Shown in pieces: positions 9,110 through 18,366 of a stretch of 64,000 nt of DNA. This DNA comes from Erwinia typographi. GTDB taxonomy: Bacteria; Pseudomonadota; Gammaproteobacteria; Enterobacterales; Enterobacteriaceae. The stretch's first letter is position 1; each line of letters begins with the position of its first letter. The notes under the pieces are model-generated. The model had not been told where the DNA came from. It did not search any database and was given only the letters and a program-made list of their open reading frames with translations. The stretch spans positions 1-64,000 of the forward strand of contig NZ_JRUQ01000069.1 in the NCBI RefSeq assembly GCF_000773975.1. Direction: 5' to 3'. Both the position numbers and the translations under genes were made by a program.

Positions 9110-10936
9110 CTACTCGTCGCCGTCAACGTGTTCTTTAATCATCACCAGAAACGGCTTGCCAAACCGCTCCAGCTTTCTCTGTCCTACGCCATTCACGCTG
9201 AGCATTTCCGAGGCGGTAATCGGCATCTGCTCGGCCATCTCGATCAGCGTAGCATCGTTAAACACAACGTAAGGCGGGATATTTTCTTCATCGGCGATCG
9301 CTTTACGCAGCTTCCGCAGCTTGGCAAACAGCTTGCGATCGTAATTGCCGCCAAAGGATTTCTGACTGCTGCTGCGCGGCTTCACGCTGACCAGCCTCGG
9401 TACCGCCAGCATCAGCGGCGCTTCCCCGCGCAAAACGGGCCGTGCGGCCTCCGTCAGCTGTAGAGCGGAGTGCATCGCAATGTTTTGCGTGACCAGCCCC
9501 AGATGGATCAGCTGGCGAAGCACGCTGACCCAGTGCTCATGGCTCTGATCTTTGCCAATACCGTAGATGGGCAATTTGTCGTGCTGCATATCGCGGATTC
9601 GCTGATTATTCGCCCCTCTCAGGACTTCGACAACGTAGCCCATCCCAAAGCGTTGCCCGACGCGATAGATCCCGGAGAGCGCTTTCTGCGCTTCCACTAC
9701 CCCATCGTAACGACGCGGCGGGTCCAGACAGATATCGCAGTTATCGCAAGGCTGCTGACGCCCTTCGCCGAAGTAGTTCAGCAGCACCAGACGGCGGCAG
9801 GTTTGCGCTTCGGCAAAGGCACCCATCGCGTTGAGCTTATGCCGTTCAATATCCTGTAACGGGCCTGGCGCCTTTTCATCCAGGCAGCGGCGCAGCCAGG
9901 CCATATCCGCCGGATCGTAAAGCATTAGCGCTTCCGCAGGCAGGCCGTCTCGCCCGGCGCGACCGGTTTCCTGATAATAGGACTCGATATTGCGTGGGAT
10001 ATCAAAGTGCACGACAAAGCGGACGTTGGGCTTGTTAATGCCCATGCCAAACGCGACCGTAGCTACCACAATCTGCAGGTCGTCACGCTGAAAGGCTTCC
10101 TGAACCTGCGCCCGATGGGCGTTATCCATCCCGGCGTGATAGGCCCCCACGCTCAGCCCACGGCTTTTCAACCGGGCGGCGGTGTCTTCCACCTTCGCCC
10201 GACTGTTGCAGTAAATAATGCCGCATTTGCCCCGCTGATCCTGCACGTAGCGAATCAGCTGATCAGTCGGCTTGAATTTTTCCACCAGCGTGTAGCGGAT
10301 ATTCGGCCGGTCAAAGCTGCTGATCTGGATGAGCGGATCGTTCAGCTGCAACAGCCGGGCAATATCATTACGCGTCGTTTCATCGGCCGTTGCCGTCAGC
10401 GCCATCACCGGCACATCAGGCAGGCGCTGACGTAGCTGGCCCAGCGCGCCATACTCAGGACGGAAGTCGTGCCCCCACTGGGAGATACAGTGCGCTTCGT
10501 CGACGGCCAGCATCGCCGGATTCCAGTGCAGCAGGCTATCGAGGAAGTTATCCATCATCAGACGTTCAGGCGCGATATACAGCAGCCTGACCCGGCCAGT
10601 CCGACAGCCCGCCATCACATCCTGCTGCTCTTCACGGGTCTGAGTGGAATTCAGGCAGGCAGCAGAGACACCGTTCGCCAGCAGCTGATCCACCTGGTCT
10701 TTCATCAGCGAGATCAGCGGAGAGACCACCAGCGTCAGGCCTTCTCTGACCAGCGCGGGAATTTGATAGCAGAGCGACTTGCCGCCGCCGGTGGGCATCA
10801 CGACCAGGCAGTCACGCCCTTTCAGCGAAGCCTGAATGATGGATTGCTGTCCTGGGCGAAAGTGCTGATAGCCGAAGGTCTCTTGCAGTACCTGTTCCGC
10901 CAGCGCTTCCTGATTGATTACTGCAGCCGTAGACAC
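9110..10936 (-). CDS. recQ: ATP-dependent DNA helicase RecQ
   Basis: About 608 residues: superfamily 2 helicase core with Walker A GGGKS, DEAH box ([16 protein letters not shown]), helicase C motif [10 protein letters not shown], the RQC zinc cluster (CRRLVLL...CDNCDIC), a winged helix and a C-terminal HRDC domain. RecQ unwinds DNA with 3'-5' polarity in recombination and stalled-fork repair. I chose the GTG at 10936 because the protein then starts [21 protein letters not shown], aligned with E. coli RecQ, and GGGGA lies 5-9 bases upstream. An ATG at 10972 with GGTGAG in front is a possible alternative adding 12 residues. Confidence 0.95.
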   Translation of the reverse strand: MSTAAVINQEALAEQVLQETFGYQHFRPGQQSIIQASLKGRDCLVVMPTGGGKSLCYQIPALVREGLTLVVSPLISLMKDQVDQLLANGVSAACLNSTQTREEQQDVMAGCRTGRVRLLYIAPERLMMDNFLDSLLHWNPAMLAVDEAHCISQWGHDFRPEYGALGQLRQRLPDVPVMALTATADETTRNDIARLLQLNDPLIQISSFDRPNIRYTLVEKFKPTDQLIRYVQDQRGKCGIIYCNSRAKVEDTAARLKSRGLSVGAYHAGMDNAHRAQVQEAFQRDDLQIVVATVAFGMGINKPNVRFVVHFDIPRNIESYYQETGRAGRDGLPAEALMLYDPADMAWLRRCLDEKAPGPLQDIERHKLNAMGAFAEAQTCRRLVLLNYFGEGRQQPCDNCDICLDPPRRYDGVVEAQKALSGIYRVGQRFGMGYVVEVLRGANNQRIRDMQHDKLPIYGIGKDQSHEHWVSVLRQLIHLGLVTQNIAMHSALQLTEAARPVLRGEAPLMLAVPRLVSVKPRSSSQKSFGGNYDRKLFAKLRKLRKAIADEENIPPYVVFNDATLIEMAEQMPITASEMLSVNGVGQRKLERFGKPFLVMIKEHVDGDE

Positions 10937-10992
10937 GTATTCCCCACATCTGATGAGGGGTGAGACGGCCATCGCCGCTCACCCGAAAAACA

Positions 10993-11871
10993 TTAAAACA
11001 GGTCGTTCAGCATCACGCCTACACCCACGCGCGTCTGGCGGTGGTTATAGTCAATCAGGGATTCGCCGTAGCCGCTGAACACCTGAGTATAGAAGCGAAC
11101 GTGCTCGCTGATCGGGTAGCTCCAGCCCATTTCCGCGCCGCCATAACCGCTGTTCCAGTTATAGTTACTCTTCACGCTGAAAATACTGTCGCCCCACTGA
11201 TAGCCGACCGTCAGGCGATAATACCCCATGTACTTAGTGATATCCGGGTTATCATCATTATTTTCACTTTCTGGAATACGGTACCAGGGTTTTGCTTCCA
11301 CCATCCAGTTGCCGTTTTGCGCCATCAGACGTGCATAGACGCGGTTCCAGCTACGGGAGGTCGGCTCAGAACGGCCGTTTGACTGGTGATTAAGCCCGGT
11401 TTCCACATCGCGCAGCGTCCAGCCTGCAAAGGTGTAGTCTGTCGCCCATCCCAGGAAGATCTGAGGCTGATAGTCCGTTTCACGAAACGGCGAGGAACCG
11501 CCACGGTTAGAGAGCTGCCACCAGGATCCCTGAGTATAAGAGGCTGCAAGCACCGAGTTGTCACCCAAAATGCCGCGCCACAGAGGAAAGGCCAGGCTCA
11601 GCTGGAATTTCACCTCATCGTGTTTGGCGCTGTCAGCCCAGTTATAGCTCTGGATCGCTTCTTTATTGATGTTGCTGGTATCGGTATACAGAACATAGTT
11701 GCTTTCGTAAGGGTAGAGAACGAAAGGGTTGTCATGCTTTTCCAACAGGTTAGCAATGATACTGCCATTGACGGCAGGCTGGTCATGGACCTCGGTCACC
11801 GTGGCTTCCTGTGCCATCACTAACCCAGGAAACAGGAAGGCTGCGGCCAGCAATCCTCTCAGCATCGACAT
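10993..11871 (-). CDS. pldA: Outer-membrane phospholipase A PldA
   Basis: 292 residues with a signal peptide ending near LVMA-QEA and a 12-strand beta-barrel ending in the outer-membrane type C-terminal Phe (VMLNDLF). The catalytic motif NHQSNGRS contains the active-site His and Ser with the supporting Asn in the next strand (SRSWNRVYA). PldA hydrolyses phospholipids that have flipped to the outer leaflet. The ATG at 11871 has GGAG upstream and gives a proper signal peptide, so the longer frame is rejected. recQ lies just downstream on the same strand. Confidence 0.95.
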   Translation of the reverse strand: MSMLRGLLAAAFLFPGLVMAQEATVTEVHDQPAVNGSIIANLLEKHDNPFVLYPYESNYVLYTDTSNINKEAIQSYNWADSAKHDEVKFQLSLAFPLWRGILGDNSVLAASYTQGSWWQLSNRGGSSPFRETDYQPQIFLGWATDYTFAGWTLRDVETGLNHQSNGRSEPTSRSWNRVYARLMAQNGNWMVEAKPWYRIPESENNDDNPDITKYMGYYRLTVGYQWGDSIFSVKSNYNWNSGYGGAEMGWSYPISEHVRFYTQVFSGYGESLIDYNHRQTRVGVGVMLNDLF

Positions 11872-12177
11872 AATGTACTCCAGAGAAAAAAACGGGATAA
11901 TGGGTGAAAGCACGCCATTCTACACAGAAATAGTGGCCGGGATTAGCGCTGATTTAGTAAAGCGATTCGCCAGGAAAATCCTGGAGAATTTCAGCCCTGT
12001 CGCAATGTCTGAAAATCGTTAAGCTCTGGATAGTTTATTGTCAGCAGCAGGCTGTACGGTGCGGGAAGTGTACAGCGCCGACCAGGATTTTTTCCTCATT
12101 CTGACGCGATATGAAACAAACTAAATCGCTCATCTGCTAAAGTAATTTGCTGTGTTTTCGTAAAGGATTATCCAAAA
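11872..12177. other. pldA-yigI intergenic region
   Basis: A 306-base divergent gap with no credible gene. It holds two small inverted repeats: CCAGGA/TCCTGG with a 3-base loop near 11970-11985, and GCTGTAC/GTACAGC with 12 bases between near 12050-12076. These are possible leader hairpins or operator arms; I recognise no regulator. Confidence 0.5.
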
Positions 12178-12648
12178 ATGTCTGCTGTCCCTCTCAGTCA
12201 GGACGCCGCGCGCCGCCTGATCGGTGAAATTTTTGTGTATGATATGCCGTTTAACCGCGCGCTTGATCTACAGCTTGAGCGTTTGGAAGCGGATTACGCC
12301 GAGCTGAGCTTTGCCAATCAGACTCAACTGGTAGGCAATGCCGCTCAAAAAATTTTACATGGCGGTGTAATTGCCTCGGTGCTGGACGTGGCGGCTGGCC
12401 TGGTCTGTGTGACCAGCGCGCTGACTCGCCAGCAGAGCATCACGGAAGAAGAGCTTCGGCAGCGGCTGTCCCGCATGGGCACCATCGACCTGCGTGTGGA
12501 TTATCTTCGTCCCGGACGCGGAGAGCGCTTTATCGCCACCAGCAGCCTGCTGCGGGGAGGCAATAAGGTCTCCGTAGCGCGTGTCGAGCTGCATAATGAC
12601 GCGGGCGTTTATATCGCCAGCGCCACCGCCACCTATCTGACGGGCTAG
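12178..12648 (+). CDS. yigI: Hotdog-fold acyl-CoA thioesterase YigI
   Basis: 156 residues of the PaaI/hotdog thioesterase family. The central [17 protein letters not shown] segment is the HGG motif and active-site helix, and [15 protein letters not shown] is the matching strand region. E. coli YigI has been described as a medium- and long-chain acyl-CoA thioesterase. It is followed by rarD on the same strand after 65 bases. Confidence 0.88.
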   Translation: MSAVPLSQDAARRLIGEIFVYDMPFNRALDLQLERLEADYAELSFANQTQLVGNAAQKILHGGVIASVLDVAAGLVCVTSALTRQQSITEEELRQRLSRMGTIDLRVDYLRPGRGERFIATSSLLRGGNKVSVARVELHNDAGVYIASATATYLTG

Positions 12649-12713
12649 TTTATGCGTCGCGACGACGTTGACTTACCCCTCCTGACTTAATCGATCCGTT
12701 GGAGCCCACTTAC

Positions 12714-13616
12714 ATGGACGCGCAGCAAACACGACAAGGGATTTTTTTTGCCCTCGGCGCCTATTTTATCTGGGGCATCGCCCCGGCCTATTTCAAGCTT
12801 ATCCAACAGGTTGCGCCAGATGAAATCATGACGCACCGGGTTATCTGGTCATTCTTTTTTATGCTGTTACTGGTGAGCATCAGCCGCAACTGGGGAAAAG
12901 TGCGGCAGACGTTACAGCAGCCGAAAAAAGTCCTGCTGCTGGCGGTATCTGCGACGGTGATCTGTGCTAACTGGCTGACATTTATCTGGGCGGTGAATAA
13001 TCAGCATATGCTCGAGGCCAGCCTGGGCTACTTTATTAATCCGTTGCTTAACGTCCTTGTCGGCATGGTGTTTTTGAAGGAGCGTTTTCGTCGGCTACAG
13101 TGGCTGGCGGTGGCGCTGGCGGCCTGTGGTGTGCTGATCCAACTGTGGAAGTTTGGCTCCGTGCCGATCATTGCCCTGAGCCTGGCCATCACCTTCTCTT
13201 TTTACGGACTGATACGTAAAAAGATTGGCGTGGATGCGCAAACCGGGATGCTGATCGAAACCAGCTGGCTGCTGCCGGTGGCCGCCATTTATCTGTTTGG
13301 CATAGCCGACAGCAGCACCAGTCACCTCAGCCAAAATCCTTTGTCGCTGAACCTGCTGCTGGTTGCCGCCGGAATCGTCACCACCATTCCGCTGATGCTG
13401 TTTACGGCAGCCTGTAGCCGCCTGCGGCTCTCCACCGTAGGCTTTTTCCAGTATCTTGGACCGACGCTGATGTTCCTGCTGGCGGTCGTTTTCTATGGTG
13501 AGCAGATGACGCCGGATAAAGCCGTTACCTTTAGCTTTATCTGGGTGGCGCTGGCGCTGTTTATTCTTGATGCGGTCTGGATGCTGAAACGCAGCAGACG
13601 ACCCAGCCTGGCCTGA
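12714..13616 (+). CDS. rarD: EamA-family permease RarD
   Basis: 300 residues, about ten membrane segments. The start MDAQQTRQGIFFALGAYFIWGIAPAYF matches E. coli RarD; GGAG sits 10-13 bases before the ATG at 12714, so the upstream ATG frame is rejected. RarD belongs to the drug/metabolite transporter superfamily and is annotated as a chloramphenicol-sensitivity protein; its natural substrate is unknown. It ends at a bidirectional terminator shared with corA. Confidence 0.92.
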   Translation: MDAQQTRQGIFFALGAYFIWGIAPAYFKLIQQVAPDEIMTHRVIWSFFFMLLLVSISRNWGKVRQTLQQPKKVLLLAVSATVICANWLTFIWAVNNQHMLEASLGYFINPLLNVLVGMVFLKERFRRLQWLAVALAACGVLIQLWKFGSVPIIALSLAITFSFYGLIRKKIGVDAQTGMLIETSWLLPVAAIYLFGIADSSTSHLSQNPLSLNLLLVAAGIVTTIPLMLFTAACSRLRLSTVGFFQYLGPTLMFLLAVVFYGEQMTPDKAVTFSFIWVALALFILDAVWMLKRSRRPSLA

Positions 13617-13630
13617 TATTCTGGCATAAA

Positions 13631-13660
13631 AAAACCCCGTTAATGCGGGGTTCATTTTTT
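13631..13660. terminator. Bidirectional terminator between rarD and corA
   Basis: Stem AACCCCG (13633-13639) with CGGGGTT (13646-13652), flanked by A-run on the left and T-run on the right, so it can serve both convergent genes. Confidence 0.85.
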
Positions 13661-13670
13661 GAGGAGAGAG

Positions 13671-14624
13671 TTACAGCCAGTTTTTACGTTTAAAGTAGGC
13701 GTAAGGCGCCAGCCCGGCCAGGATCATTAGCGCAATAGCGCCCGGGTAGCCAAAGCTCCATTTCAGCTCAGGCATAAACTCAAAGTTCATCCCGTAGCTG
13801 GAAGCCACCAGCGTTGGTGGCAGGAACACCACGGAAACCACCGAGAAGATCTTGATGATGCGGTTCTGCTCAATGTTGATAAACCCCATCGCCGCCTGCA
13901 TCAGGAAGTTAACCTTCTGGAACAGCGATTCGTTATGCGGCAGCAGAGATTCGATATCGCGCAGGATTTCACGCGCCTGCTCCAGCTGGTTGCCCGGCAG
14001 GCGCGTTTTGCGCACCAGGAAATTCAGCGCGCGCTGGGTATCCATCAGGCACAGACGTACTTTCCAGCCAATATCTTCCAGCTCCGCCAGCGTCGACAAT
14101 GCGCCGTCAAACTCATCGCCCTGCTGACCTTCCATGATCACGCGGCTGAGCTTTTCCAGATCGCTGTAAATGTTTTCAATCTCGTCCGCCAGCTGTTCAA
14201 TCTTGGTTTCGAACAGGTCCAGCAGCAGCTCATAGGCGTTGCCATCAATCAGGATCTGGTTGCGCGCGCGCATACGGTAAAGGCGAAACGCGGGCAGCTC
14301 ACGCTCGCGCAGGGTATAAAGCCGTCCTTCGCGGATAGTGAAGGCCACCGTGGAGTTACCGGCGTGATCGTCCGCATCTTCATAAAAGAAAAAGGAGTGG
14401 ATATGCAGACCGTCTTCGTCTTCAAAGAAACGGGCCGAGGCCTCGATATCTTCCAGCTCAGGACGGGTGGCCAGGCTCTGACCCAGCTCGGTCTGGACGC
14501 GCTCGCGCTCGGTATCGATCGGCTCAATCAGATCAACCCACACCGAGCTGGTCAGCTCATCGTCCGGTTCTTCCAGCTCAAGGCGGGTTAAGCGGCTGTC
14601 AGCCAGTTTAAATGCGCTCAGCAT
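13671..14624 (-). CDS. corA: Magnesium/cobalt channel CorA
   Basis: 317 residues: an acidic soluble domain with long helices, then two membrane segments near the C-terminus. The first ends in the CorA signature [11 protein letters not shown], and the protein finishes with a basic tail (YFKRKNWL). It forms the constitutive pentameric Mg channel of the inner membrane. The ATG at 14624 is preceded by GGGAG. The 5' leader, about 240 bases upstream, is unusually structured (separate entry). Confidence 0.96.
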   Translation of the reverse strand: MLSAFKLADSRLTRLELEEPDDELTSSVWVDLIEPIDTERERVQTELGQSLATRPELEDIEASARFFEDEDGLHIHSFFFYEDADDHAGNSTVAFTIREGRLYTLRERELPAFRLYRMRARNQILIDGNAYELLLDLFETKIEQLADEIENIYSDLEKLSRVIMEGQQGDEFDGALSTLAELEDIGWKVRLCLMDTQRALNFLVRKTRLPGNQLEQAREILRDIESLLPHNESLFQKVNFLMQAAMGFINIEQNRIIKIFSVVSVVFLPPTLVASSYGMNFEFMPELKWSFGYPGAIALMILAGLAPYAYFKRKNWL

Positions 14625-14747
14625 TGCTGTACTCCCAATTCACAGTCACAAAATGGGACGAAGCGCTTGCACACGGGAAACAGAAGTTTCAGTCAGCAAC
14701 AAAACCTGACTCAAAGCGACGGCATAATGAGGTCGCCAACAACCACG

Positions 14748-14820
14748 AAGGCTATCGGCAAAGGAGGATAGCCTTAGGAGTTGTACCTGCTTTGCAGGTC
14801 AATGAGCCAGTATGTACTGG
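14748..14820 (-). other. Three stacked hairpins in the corA leader
   Basis: Three perfect inverted repeats lie in a row. AAGGCTATC/GATAGCCTT (arms 14748-14756 and 14767-14775), ACCTGC/GCAGGT (14785-14790, 14794-14799) and CCAGTA/TACTGG (14807-14812, 14815-14820). In the corA mRNA the loop of the first carries an anti-Shine-Dalgarno-like CCTCCTTT. The arrangement suggests a folded regulatory leader; Salmonella corA is known to be controlled through a leader peptide (CorL) and Rho. The link here is inferred. Confidence 0.5.
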
Positions 14821-14843
14821 GTGTGTCCAAGGCGAATGTCCTC

Positions 14844-14864
14844 TTAGGGTAATGGTGCGCGCAT
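14844..14864 (-). CDS. Candidate 6-residue leader peptide (MRAPLP) of corA
   Basis: ATG at 14864 opens a six-codon frame MRAPLP ending in TAA at 14844, just upstream of the three hairpins in the corA leader. The Pro-Leu-Pro end resembles short Mg-leader peptides whose slow translation affects leader folding. No strong ribosome site is seen and such short frames occur by chance, so support is weak. Confidence 0.25.
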   Translation of the reverse strand: MRAPLP

Positions 14865-14919
14865 GTTACGCTGTGCTGAAAATGGCGTCAACAGCAACCC
14901 CCTGAGAATAAGGACCAGC

Positions 14920-15393
14920 ATGAAACAGATCGCCCGTTCGGACCTCCGCAGCATGAGTGAGCAGGCAGCAAACGCCGTTCGGCTACGCTCGCACCGCACG
15001 TTACATGAAGAACTTAGCGACCCGGTACAGCGCCTTGCCATTGCCATGGAGCCGGGAACCTATATCCGTCCTCATCGCCATCCGCAAACGTGGGAATTGC
15101 TCACGCCGTTAAAGGGACGCTTTGTGGTACTTCAGTTTGACGAGAGCGGTAAAGTCACGCAGCGAACGCTGCTCGGCGATGAGGTGCTGGTGCAGGAGAT
15201 GCCCGCTTTCACCTGGCACGCGGTGCTGTCGCTCGATGAAGGCGGTGTGATTTTTGAAGTGAAGCACGGTCCCTATCAGGCCTTAACGGAAGAGGATTGC
15301 CAGCAGTGGGCGCCTCCGGAGGGCGGTGAAGGGACGAAAGAAGTGATGGCCTGGTACGCGACGGCTAAACCCGGCGAGCGCTTTCCTGGTTGA
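14920..15393 (+). CDS. WbuC-type cupin-fold metalloprotein
   Basis: 157 residues. The central beta-barrel contains RPHRHPQTWELL, a cupin metal motif with two His and a Glu, and further HAVLSL/FEVKHGPY strands. The family (WbuC, cupin) is often found near polysaccharide genes; its reaction is not established. The ATG at 14920 has AAGGA 9-13 bases upstream and removes 19 unlikely residues from the open frame. It sits alone between the divergent corA leader and convergent uvrD, a position not shared with E. coli. Confidence 0.75.
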   Translation: MKQIARSDLRSMSEQAANAVRLRSHRTLHEELSDPVQRLAIAMEPGTYIRPHRHPQTWELLTPLKGRFVVLQFDESGKVTQRTLLGDEVLVQEMPAFTWHAVLSLDEGGVIFEVKHGPYQALTEEDCQQWAPPEGGEGTKEVMAWYATAKPGERFPG

Positions 15394-15399
15394 TGTAGC

Positions 15400-15420
15400 C
15401 GGAGGCCGCACCGGCCTCCG
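15400..15420. terminator. GC-rich hairpin between the cupin gene and uvrD
   Basis: A perfect 9-bp stem, CGGAGGCCG (15400-15408) and CGGCCTCCG (15412-15420), with a CAC loop, in the 36-base gap between convergent genes. No T tract follows. Confidence 0.6.
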
Positions 15421-15429
15421 CATGACAAA

Positions 15430-17592
15430 TCACACCGTTTCCAGCTTCACATAAGCGGCCACCAGCCACTTGATGCCCTGGCCCTGAAACGCCACCTGAA
15501 GTCGGCTGTGCTCACCGCTGCCTTCGAGATTAACGATAGTGCCTTCGCCAAATTTGGCATGACGAACCCGCTGCCCGAGAGCAAAACCGCTGTCGTTCTG
15601 CGCCAGCGGCGTGCCCATCCGCTGATGATTAACCGGGCGGCTGACGCTGGCCCGCAGGCGAACTTCTTCTACGCACTCCACCGGCAGCTCGCCGATAAAG
15701 CGGGAAGGACGGTGGCTGACCTCTTTACCATACAGGCGGCGGGTTTCAGCATAGGTAAGCGTCAGCTTCTGCATTGCTCGCGTTACGCCAACGTAGGCCA
15801 GACGGCGCTCTTCTTCCAGCCTGCCGCCTTCGTCCAGGGACATCTGGCTGGGGAACATGCCCTCTTCCATCCCGACGATAAAGACCTGAATAAACTCCAG
15901 GCCTTTGGCGGCATGCATGGTCATCAGCTGCACCGCGTCCTGCCACTTATCCGCCTGCCCCTCGCCTGCTTCCAGCGCGGCGTGAGACAGGAAAGCCTGT
16001 AGCGGCAGCAGATCTTCGTCTTCGTCCTGATAGCTGTACTGGCGAGTGGCGTTTACCAGCTCTTCAAGGTTCTCAATACGGGCCTGACCCTTCTCGCCCT
16101 TCTCCTGGTCGTACATCAGCCACAGGCCTGAATCTTTGATCACCCGATCGGTCTGCACATGCAGCGGCAACTCGCTGGTTTCCTGCGCCAGAGCATCCAC
16201 CAGCTCGGTGAAACGCTGCAATGCGGCAGCGGCACGCCCTGCCAGCGCTTTTTCCTGAAGCAAAACGCGGGTGCTCTGCCATAACGTCAGCTGACGTTCG
16301 CGCGCCGTTTGCCGCACCACATCCAGCGTGCGGTCGCCGATACCACGGGTCGGCGTGTTCACCACGCGCTCAAACGCAGCGTCATCGTTGCGGTTGGCTA
16401 TCATCCGCAGATAAGCCAGCGCGTCCTTGATTTCCTGACGCTCAAAGAAGCGCTGGCCGCCATAAATACGGTAAGGCATGCTGGTTTGCAGCAGCGCCTC
16501 TTCCAGCACGCGAGACTGGGCGTTACTGCGGTAAAGTATGGCGCAGTCTTTTAGCGCGCCGCCGCCTTCCATCCACACTTTGATGCGATTGACCACAAAG
16601 CGCGCTTCATCCAGCTCGTTGAACGCGCAGTAAATCGAGATCGGTTCGCCGTCGCTGCCGTCCGTCCACAGCTCTTTGCCCAGACGGCCATTGTTATTGG
16701 CTATCAGGGTATTGGCCGCTTTCAGTATGTTATTGGTGGAGCGGTAATTCTGCTCAAGGCGAATAGTCTCAGCGCCTTTGAAATCGGTGAGGAAGCGCTG
16801 GATATTCTCAACCTGGGCGCCGCGCCAGCCGTAAATAGACTGGTCGTCATCGCCCACGATGATCACCTTGCCGGTATCCCCGGCCAGCATACGAATCCAG
16901 GCATACTGAATGTTGTTGGTATCCTGGAACTCGTCCACCAGCACGTTGGTAAAACGCTCGCGATAGTGATTGAGGATATGCGGTTTGTTAAGCCACAGCT
17001 CGTGCGCGCGCAGCAGCAGCTCGGCGAAATCGACCAGGCCTGCGCGATCGCACGCTTCCTGATACGCCTGATAGATACGCAGCCAGGTTTGCTCAACCGG
17101 GTTGCCGTAGCTCTCGATATTCCCTGGCCTCAGCCCTTCGTCTTTCTTGCCGTTGATGTACCACATCGCCTGACGGGCGGGCCACTGCTTGTCATCCAGA
17201 TTCATCGCTTTAATCAGGCGCTTCAGCAGCCGCAGCTGATCTTCACTGTCCAGAATTTGAAAGTCCTGCGGCAGATTGGCATCAAGATGGTGCGCCCGCA
17301 GCAGGCGATGCGCGAGGCCGTGGAACGTACCGATCCACATGCCGCCCTGGCTGGTGCCGATCAACTGCTCGATGCGGTGACGCATTTCCGCCGCGGCTTT
17401 GTTGGTGAAGGTCACCGCCATGATCGAGTAAGGAGAGCAATTTTCAACCGCCATCAGCCAGGCAATGCGATGCACCAGCACGCGGGTTTTACCGCTGCCA
17501 GCCCCTGCCAGCACCAGCAAATTGCTGCGCGGCGCGGCAACGGCCTCGCGTTGTTTGTCATTCAAGCTGTCTAGCAGGTCAGAAACGTCCAT
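15430..17592 (-). CDS. uvrD: DNA helicase II UvrD
   Basis: 720 residues, superfamily 1A helicase: Walker A GAGSGKT near residue 30, TFHGLAHR motif, [34 protein letters not shown], the MTMHAAKGLEF motif near residue 565 and VGVTRAM near 600, with a disordered and Tudor-like C-terminus that contacts RNA polymerase and repair partners. It functions in nucleotide-excision and mismatch repair. The ATG at 17592 gives MDVSDLLDSLNDKQREAV, the family start. A LexA-type box, promoter and attenuator-like hairpin lie directly upstream. Confidence 0.97.
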   Translation of the reverse strand: MDVSDLLDSLNDKQREAVAAPRSNLLVLAGAGSGKTRVLVHRIAWLMAVENCSPYSIMAVTFTNKAAAEMRHRIEQLIGTSQGGMWIGTFHGLAHRLLRAHHLDANLPQDFQILDSEDQLRLLKRLIKAMNLDDKQWPARQAMWYINGKKDEGLRPGNIESYGNPVEQTWLRIYQAYQEACDRAGLVDFAELLLRAHELWLNKPHILNHYRERFTNVLVDEFQDTNNIQYAWIRMLAGDTGKVIIVGDDDQSIYGWRGAQVENIQRFLTDFKGAETIRLEQNYRSTNNILKAANTLIANNNGRLGKELWTDGSDGEPISIYCAFNELDEARFVVNRIKVWMEGGGALKDCAILYRSNAQSRVLEEALLQTSMPYRIYGGQRFFERQEIKDALAYLRMIANRNDDAAFERVVNTPTRGIGDRTLDVVRQTARERQLTLWQSTRVLLQEKALAGRAAAALQRFTELVDALAQETSELPLHVQTDRVIKDSGLWLMYDQEKGEKGQARIENLEELVNATRQYSYQDEDEDLLPLQAFLSHAALEAGEGQADKWQDAVQLMTMHAAKGLEFIQVFIVGMEEGMFPSQMSLDEGGRLEEERRLAYVGVTRAMQKLTLTYAETRRLYGKEVSHRPSRFIGELPVECVEEVRLRASVSRPVNHQRMGTPLAQNDSGFALGQRVRHAKFGEGTIVNLEGSGEHSRLQVAFQGQGIKWLVAAYVKLETV

Positions 17593-17605
17593 AGGCACCG
17601 TCAGC

Positions 17606-17628
17606 AAAAGGGGAGCGCCGGGCGCCCC
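17606..17628 (-). terminator. Attenuator-like hairpin in the uvrD leader
   Basis: In the transcript GGGGCGC pairs with GCGCTCCCC across a CCG loop (two-base bulge), followed by TTTT, between the promoter and the uvrD start. E. coli uvrD has been reported to be controlled by LexA and by attenuation, and this structure is in the equivalent place. Confidence 0.55.
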
Positions 17629-17629
17629 A

Positions 17630-17645
17630 CTGGATATTTAACCAG
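17630..17645. promoter_or_regulatory. LexA (SOS) box of uvrD
   Basis: CTGGATATTTAACCAG has the CTG-N10-CAG core of the enterobacterial LexA site with an AT-rich centre; E. coli uvrD uses CTGT-N8-CCAG. It lies just downstream of the -10. Confidence 0.75.
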
Positions 17646-17648
17646 TCT

Positions 17649-17676
17649 ATTATATCAGCGCAGTCAGCGATGCCAA
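17649..17676 (-). promoter_or_regulatory. uvrD promoter
   Basis: On the minus strand TTGGCA (17676-17671) and TATAAT (17654-17649) are separated by 16 bases. The promoter lies inside the 3' end of yigB and abuts the LexA box, so uvrD can be transcribed independently of the dapF-xerC-yigB operon. Confidence 0.75.
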
Positions 17677-18366
17677 CTGCGAAATTTCAAGAGTGGGAAG
17701 CAGGCGGGAGTCGCTGATGTGCATCAGGTTGCCATTATGCAGGTTGATCCAGCAGGCCTGCATACCGCAGCTCACAGAGCCAGCCACGTCGGTGGTCAAA
17801 TCATCACCCACATGCAGAATGCTTTCCAGCGGCAGGTTGAGCTTCTCTGCCGCCGCGTGATACATATCGTGATAAGGCTTAGCGCGGCCATCCGGTCCGG
17901 CGCGCAGGATAAATTTGAAATACTTATCCAGGCCAAACAGGTGCGGCTCGGCGTTGCCGTTGGTGATCGCCACCAGCGGAATACGTTCGGCCAGCGCGGC
18001 CAGCGTCCGGTGCGTCTCTTCAGGGATGTCAATCTGACTACGCCAGTGGGCAAAGTTCGTCATCACCGCGCGCGATCCCTTATCGGCCTCCTCTGTGGTC
18101 AGGCCGACGTTCAGCATCGCCAGCTCTACCGCACGGCGACGCCATTCACTGACATCATGGTAGATCTCCGGCTCCTGCTCCCGCAGGCTGTCGCGCAGCT
18201 GCTGGTAGTGCGCCACGCTGAACTGGCTTAACGCCGGGTGATAAGACTGGAGGAAAGCGTGGGACTCTTCAGTGGTGCGACGAATGACCGGAGAGTTGTC
18301 ATACAGCGTATCGTCTAAATCAAAGGTCATCGCCGCGACGGGCCGCAGCGGACGGTAAAAGTGCAT
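17650..18366 (-). CDS. yigB: HAD-IA phosphatase YigB (flavin-pathway phosphatase)
   Basis: 238 residues, haloacid dehalogenase subfamily IA: nucleophile motif [10 protein letters not shown] near residue 15, threonine motif AITNGN near residue 134 and the acid motif [10 protein letters not shown] near residue 188. E. coli YigB dephosphorylates 5-amino-6-(5-phosphoribitylamino)uracil in riboflavin synthesis, among other substrates. Its ATG overlaps the xerC stop as TGATG, indicating coupled translation at the end of the dapF-yigA-xerC-yigB operon. Confidence 0.93.
   Translation of the reverse strand: MHFYRPLRPVAAMTFDLDDTLYDNSPVIRRTTEESHAFLQSYHPALSQFSVAHYQQLRDSLREQEPEIYHDVSEWRRRAVELAMLNVGLTTEEADKGSRAVMTNFAHWRSQIDIPEETHRTLAALAERIPLVAITNGNAEPHLFGLDKYFKFILRAGPDGRAKPYHDMYHAAAEKLNLPLESILHVGDDLTTDVAGSVSCGMQACWINLHNGNLMHISDSRLLPTLEISQLASLTALI

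Noticed and set aside
14844-15047. 67-codon minus-strand frame opposite the cupin gene
   Set aside because: It is antisense to the cupin gene; only its last six codons, with their own ATG, were kept as a weak leader-peptide candidate.
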